Assembly: GCA_964557295.1 (NCBI GenBank)
Contig: CAZKZP010000017.1
Span: 1 to 59,593 of the forward strand
Length of the DNA: 59,593 nucleotides
Direction: 5' to 3'
Origin: JBFMHP01 sp964557295
GTDB lineage: Bacteria; Pseudomonadota; Gammaproteobacteria; RBG-16-57-12
Below, in pieces: positions 57,495 through 59,593 of the stretch (its first letter is position 1; each line of letters starts with the position of its first letter). Both the position numbers and the translations under genes were made by a program. The notes under the pieces are model-generated. The model did no database searches. It was not told the DNA's origin and saw only the letters and a list, made by a program, of their open reading frames with translations.

Positions 57495-58786
57495 TCAATA
57501 GCGGTAGTGGCCAGGCTTGTAGGGCCCGTCCACCGGCACGCCGATGTACTCCGCCTGCTGGCTCGTGAGCCGCGTCAGACCGGCGCCGATCTTCTTCAAA
57601 TGCAGTCGGGCGACCTTTTCATCCAGGATCTTGGGCAACACATAGACCTTGTTTTCATAGTTGCCGCTGTTCTGCCACAGCTCGATCTGCGCCATCACCT
57701 GATTGGTGAACGACGCCGACATCACGAAGCTCGGATGCCCGGTGGCGCAACCCAGATTCACCAGGCGCCCCTCGGCCAGCAGGATGATGCGTTTGCCGTC
57801 GGGGAAGATCACATGATCGACTTGCGGCTTGATGTTTTCCCAGCGGTATTTGCGGATCGCGGCCACGTCGATCTCGGAATCGAAGTGCCCGATATTGCAG
57901 ACGATCGCCTGGTCCTTCATCGCTTGCATGTGCGCGTGGGTGATGACGCGCGCATTGCCCGTGGCGGTGACGAAGATATCCGCGACCGACGCCACCTCAT
58001 CCATCGTGACCACGCGGTAGCCTTCCATCGCCGCCTGCAAGGCGCAGATCGGATCGATCTCGGTGATCCACACCGTAGCGCCCAAACCGCGGAACGCCTG
58101 CGCGCAGCCCTTGCCGACGTCACCATAACCGAGCACCACACAGATCTTGCCGGCGATCATCACATCGGTGGCGCGCTTGATGCCGTCGACCAGCGATTCG
58201 CGGCAACCGTAAAGATTATCGAATTTGCTCTTGGTGACCGAGTCGTTGACGTTGAAGGCCGGGACCTTGAGCGCGCCCTTCTTCGCCATTTCATACAGAC
58301 GGTGCACGCCGGTGGTAGTCTCCTCCGACAGTCCGCGCACCTGCTTGAGCAGCTCGGGATATTTCTCGTGCATGACCTGCGTCAGGTCGCCGCCATCGTC
58401 GAGCAACATGTTGGGCGTCCAGCCGTTGGGCCCGTGGATGGTCTGCTCCACGCACCACCAGTACTCTTCTTCGGTTTCGCCCTTCCAGGCGAACACCGGG
58501 ATGCCGGCGGCGGCGATGGCCGAGGCGGCGTGATCCTGGGTGGAGAAGATGTTGCAGGACGACCAGCGGATCTCGGCGCCGAGTTCCGCGAGGGTTTCGA
58601 TCAGCACCGCCGTTTGGATGGTCATGTGCAGACAGCCGGCGATGCGCGCGCCCGCCAGCGGTTTCTTGCCGGCGTATTCCTCGCGCNNNNNNNNNNCGGC
58701 ATTTCGGTTTCGGCAATGCGGATTTCCTTGCGGCCCCAGTCGGCCAGGGAGATATCAGCAACTTTATAGTCGGTAAATTCAGGCAT
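57495..58786 (-). CDS. ahcY: Adenosylhomocysteinase (one assembly gap)
   Basis: Hydrolyses S-adenosylhomocysteine to homocysteine and adenosine, relieving product inhibition of methyltransferases. The protein begins MPEFTDYKVADISLADWG at ATG 58786 (GGAGGA upstream), is broken by ten Ns at 58687-58696, and continues REEYAGKKPLAGARIAGC. About five codons are missing. NAD-binding GYGDVGKGCAQ and the C-terminal KPGHYRY are clear. Total length is about 431 residues, usual for the family. An SAH riboswitch precedes it, and metK lies upstream. Confidence 0.96.
58687..58696. other. Assembly gap 5 (10 N) inside ahcY
   Basis: The coding frame passes from EMP to REEYA across the gap. To keep the frame and the family's usual five residues, about 14 bases are needed where 10 Ns are shown. 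Unlike gaps 2 and 4 no flanking overlap is seen, so this gap has real missing sequence. Confidence 0.75.
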
Positions 58787-58803
58787 AGCGTCCTCCGAAT
58801 GAA

Positions 58804-58886
58804 CCGAGCGTCGTTGCTTGTTTTACTCCGTCCTTCGAGCCTGGCAGGTGTTTTTTCGACGACCTGTTGCAACGCTCCTCGAAGTT
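58804..58886 (-). promoter_or_regulatory. S-adenosylhomocysteine (SAH) riboswitch of ahcY
   Basis: On the minus strand, 18 bases before the ahcY start codon, the leader reads CTTCGAGGAGCGTTGCAAC, then a short hairpin arm (CAGG and CCTG), GCCAGGCTCGAAG, an A-rich joining piece and finally CAACGACGCTCGG. CTTCGAG pairs with CTCGAAG as P1, and GAGCG pairs with CGCTC as the pseudoknot. These are the conserved GAGGAGCGYUGC and GCCAGGCUCG elements of the SAH riboswitch class, which turns ahcY on when SAH accumulates. The 3' pairing segment lies 20-30 bases from the start codon, so control of initiation is plausible. Confidence 0.9.
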
Positions 58887-59000
58887 GGGAGGCGGCCCCG
58901 AGAACCGGGGCCTGAATCTATATCTCGAACCTCTCTGAGATCACAAGCACCGGGAACGGCTGCGCCTTATCCCGGCCTACTTGGCTTATCTGCATCTTGG

Positions 59001-59116
59001 CCCCTCTCCCGCAGGCGGGAGAGGGAGGGGGTGGGGGGGGATGGGCTAGCCGCTGTTATTGCAGCGCTCACCCCACGCCCCCTCACCCTGCCCCTCTCCC
59101 GCCTGCGGGAGAGGGA
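59001..59116. repeat. Two CCCTCTCCC/GGGAGAGGG hairpin repeats
   Basis: CCCCTCTCCCGCAGGCGGGAGAGGG at 59001-59026 and a second, preceded by CCCTCACCCTG, at 59080-59116. They lie between metK and ahcY upstream of the riboswitch; the rest of the 400-base gap (58787-59186) shows no gene. Confidence 0.75.
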
Positions 59117-59186
59117 ACATACCCATCAGCTTTTTTGTATCTCGTAACGCGTGAGACTTTCCTTTGTGTAGTTATTATCTATCCAA

Positions 59187-59593
59187 TCACAACCCCGCGG
59201 CATCGCGCAGGATCTCGGCCTTGTCGGTGCGCTCCCAGGTGAAGATCTCGTCGTTGCGACCGAAGTGGCCGTAGGCCGCGCTGCCGGCATAGCGTGGCTT
59301 AAGGAGATCGAGCATGTTGATGATGCCGCGTGGACGCAGGTCGAAATGCTCGCGGATCAGGCCGATCAGGCGTGATTCGTCCAGGGCACTGGTGCCGAAG
59401 GTCTCGACGCTGATCGAGGTCGGCTCGGCCACGCCGATCGCGTAGGAGACCTGGATCTCGCAGCGCTCGGCCAGGCCGGCGGCGACGATGTTCTTGGCGA
59501 CATAACGCGCCGCGTAGGCCGCGGAGCGGTCTACCTTGGTCGGGTCCTTGCCGGAGAACGCGCCGCCGCCGTGGCGGGCCATGCCGCCGTAGG
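59187..59593 (-). CDS. metK: S-adenosylmethionine synthetase, C-terminal part
   Basis: Makes SAM from methionine and ATP. Only the last 135 or so residues are in the window; the gene runs off the right edge. The visible GGGAFSGKDPTKVDRSAAY motif and GVAEPTSISVETFG, followed by RPRGIINMLDL and the FGRNDEIFTWE end, are MetK signatures. It is upstream of ahcY and in the same direction, so the unit converts methionine to SAM and, after methyl transfer, recycles SAH. Confidence 0.96.
   Translation of the reverse strand, partial: YGGMARHGGGAFSGKDPTKVDRSAAYAARYVAKNIVAAGLAERCEIQVSYAIGVAEPTSISVETFGTSALDESRLIGLIREHFDLRPRGIINMLDLLKPRYAGSAAYGHFGRNDEIFTWERTDKAEILRDAAGL

Noticed and set aside
58818..59147. 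109-codon plus-strand frame between ahcY and metK
   Set aside because: It is antisense to the SAH riboswitch and runs through two hairpin repeats; the product is low complexity.

Overview
The window is a stretch of a draft bacterial chromosome, GC-rich by eye, most likely from a gammaproteobacterium. Support for this comes from an MTIP-type S-methyl-5'-thioinosine phosphorylase, a CsiV-family protein, RlmD, a DNAJ-related (not DnaK-operon) J-protein, a BarA/GacS-like hybrid kinase and an S-adenosylhomocysteine riboswitch before ahcY. The genus cannot be fixed from the sequence. Five runs of exactly ten N are scaffold joins. At four of them the flanking sequence shows that the interrupted gene (mfd, arginase, a glycosyltransferase) is really intact: two joins are 4-nt overlaps, and two carry a stray piece of foreign sequence beside the Ns.

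Layout. Bases 1-31500 hold mostly housekeeping genes: glgP, a DUF503 gene and pgi; mfd; an arginase-ornithine aminotransferase pair; an orphan response regulator; def and csiV back to back; MTIP and hypoxanthine phosphoribosyltransferase (purine salvage); a DsrE-like gene. Next comes a minus-strand run of CYTH phosphatase, peptide-binding lipoprotein, signal-less YkuD protein, two Dpp/Opp-type permeases and nagZ, which together look like murein-peptide uptake and recycling. It is followed by rlmD and cysM. A plus-strand trio (TonB-dependent receptor, periplasmic binding protein, hybrid histidine kinase) looks like a transport and sensing module. Then come galU, a VanZ-like gene, a rhodanese lipoprotein and a J-domain gene.

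Bases 32600-55760 are one large exopolysaccharide or O-antigen locus, entirely on the minus strand. Read in transcription order it has: a nucleotide-sugar dehydrogenase and epimerase (uronic acid supply); rfbA, rfbC, rfbD, an EPS-associated MarR regulator and rfbB (dTDP-rhamnose supply); a DegT aminotransferase, a FemAB/GNAT-like acyltransferase, a hexapeptide acetyltransferase and a methyltransferase (sugar modification); a Wzx-type flippase, a Wzy-type polymerase and five glycosyltransferases; an AsnB-type amidotransferase; a WecA-type initiating transferase and a GalE-like epimerase. Many genes overlap by 1-4 nt, so they are probably translationally coupled. The middle of the locus (about 36-49 kb) looks AT-richer than its surroundings. 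No Wza/Wzc export genes are in the window.

Bases 55976-59593 carry the methyl cycle on the minus strand: metK (partial), an SAH riboswitch, ahcY, metF, and then cysC.

Intergenic space is full of small repeats: five REP doublets (GTAGGAGC type), CCCTCTCCC/GGGAGAGGG hairpins, a family ending in a GATCTATTTTGTCGCC core, a hairpin repeat of the ATTCCGGC type, a 267-bp nested palindrome with perfect 33-bp inverted ends, and a 145-bp inverted-repeat element abutting the hpt start. One hairpin repeat lies in frame inside a glycosyltransferase gene. I found no rRNA, tRNA, CRISPR array, transposase or phage gene.
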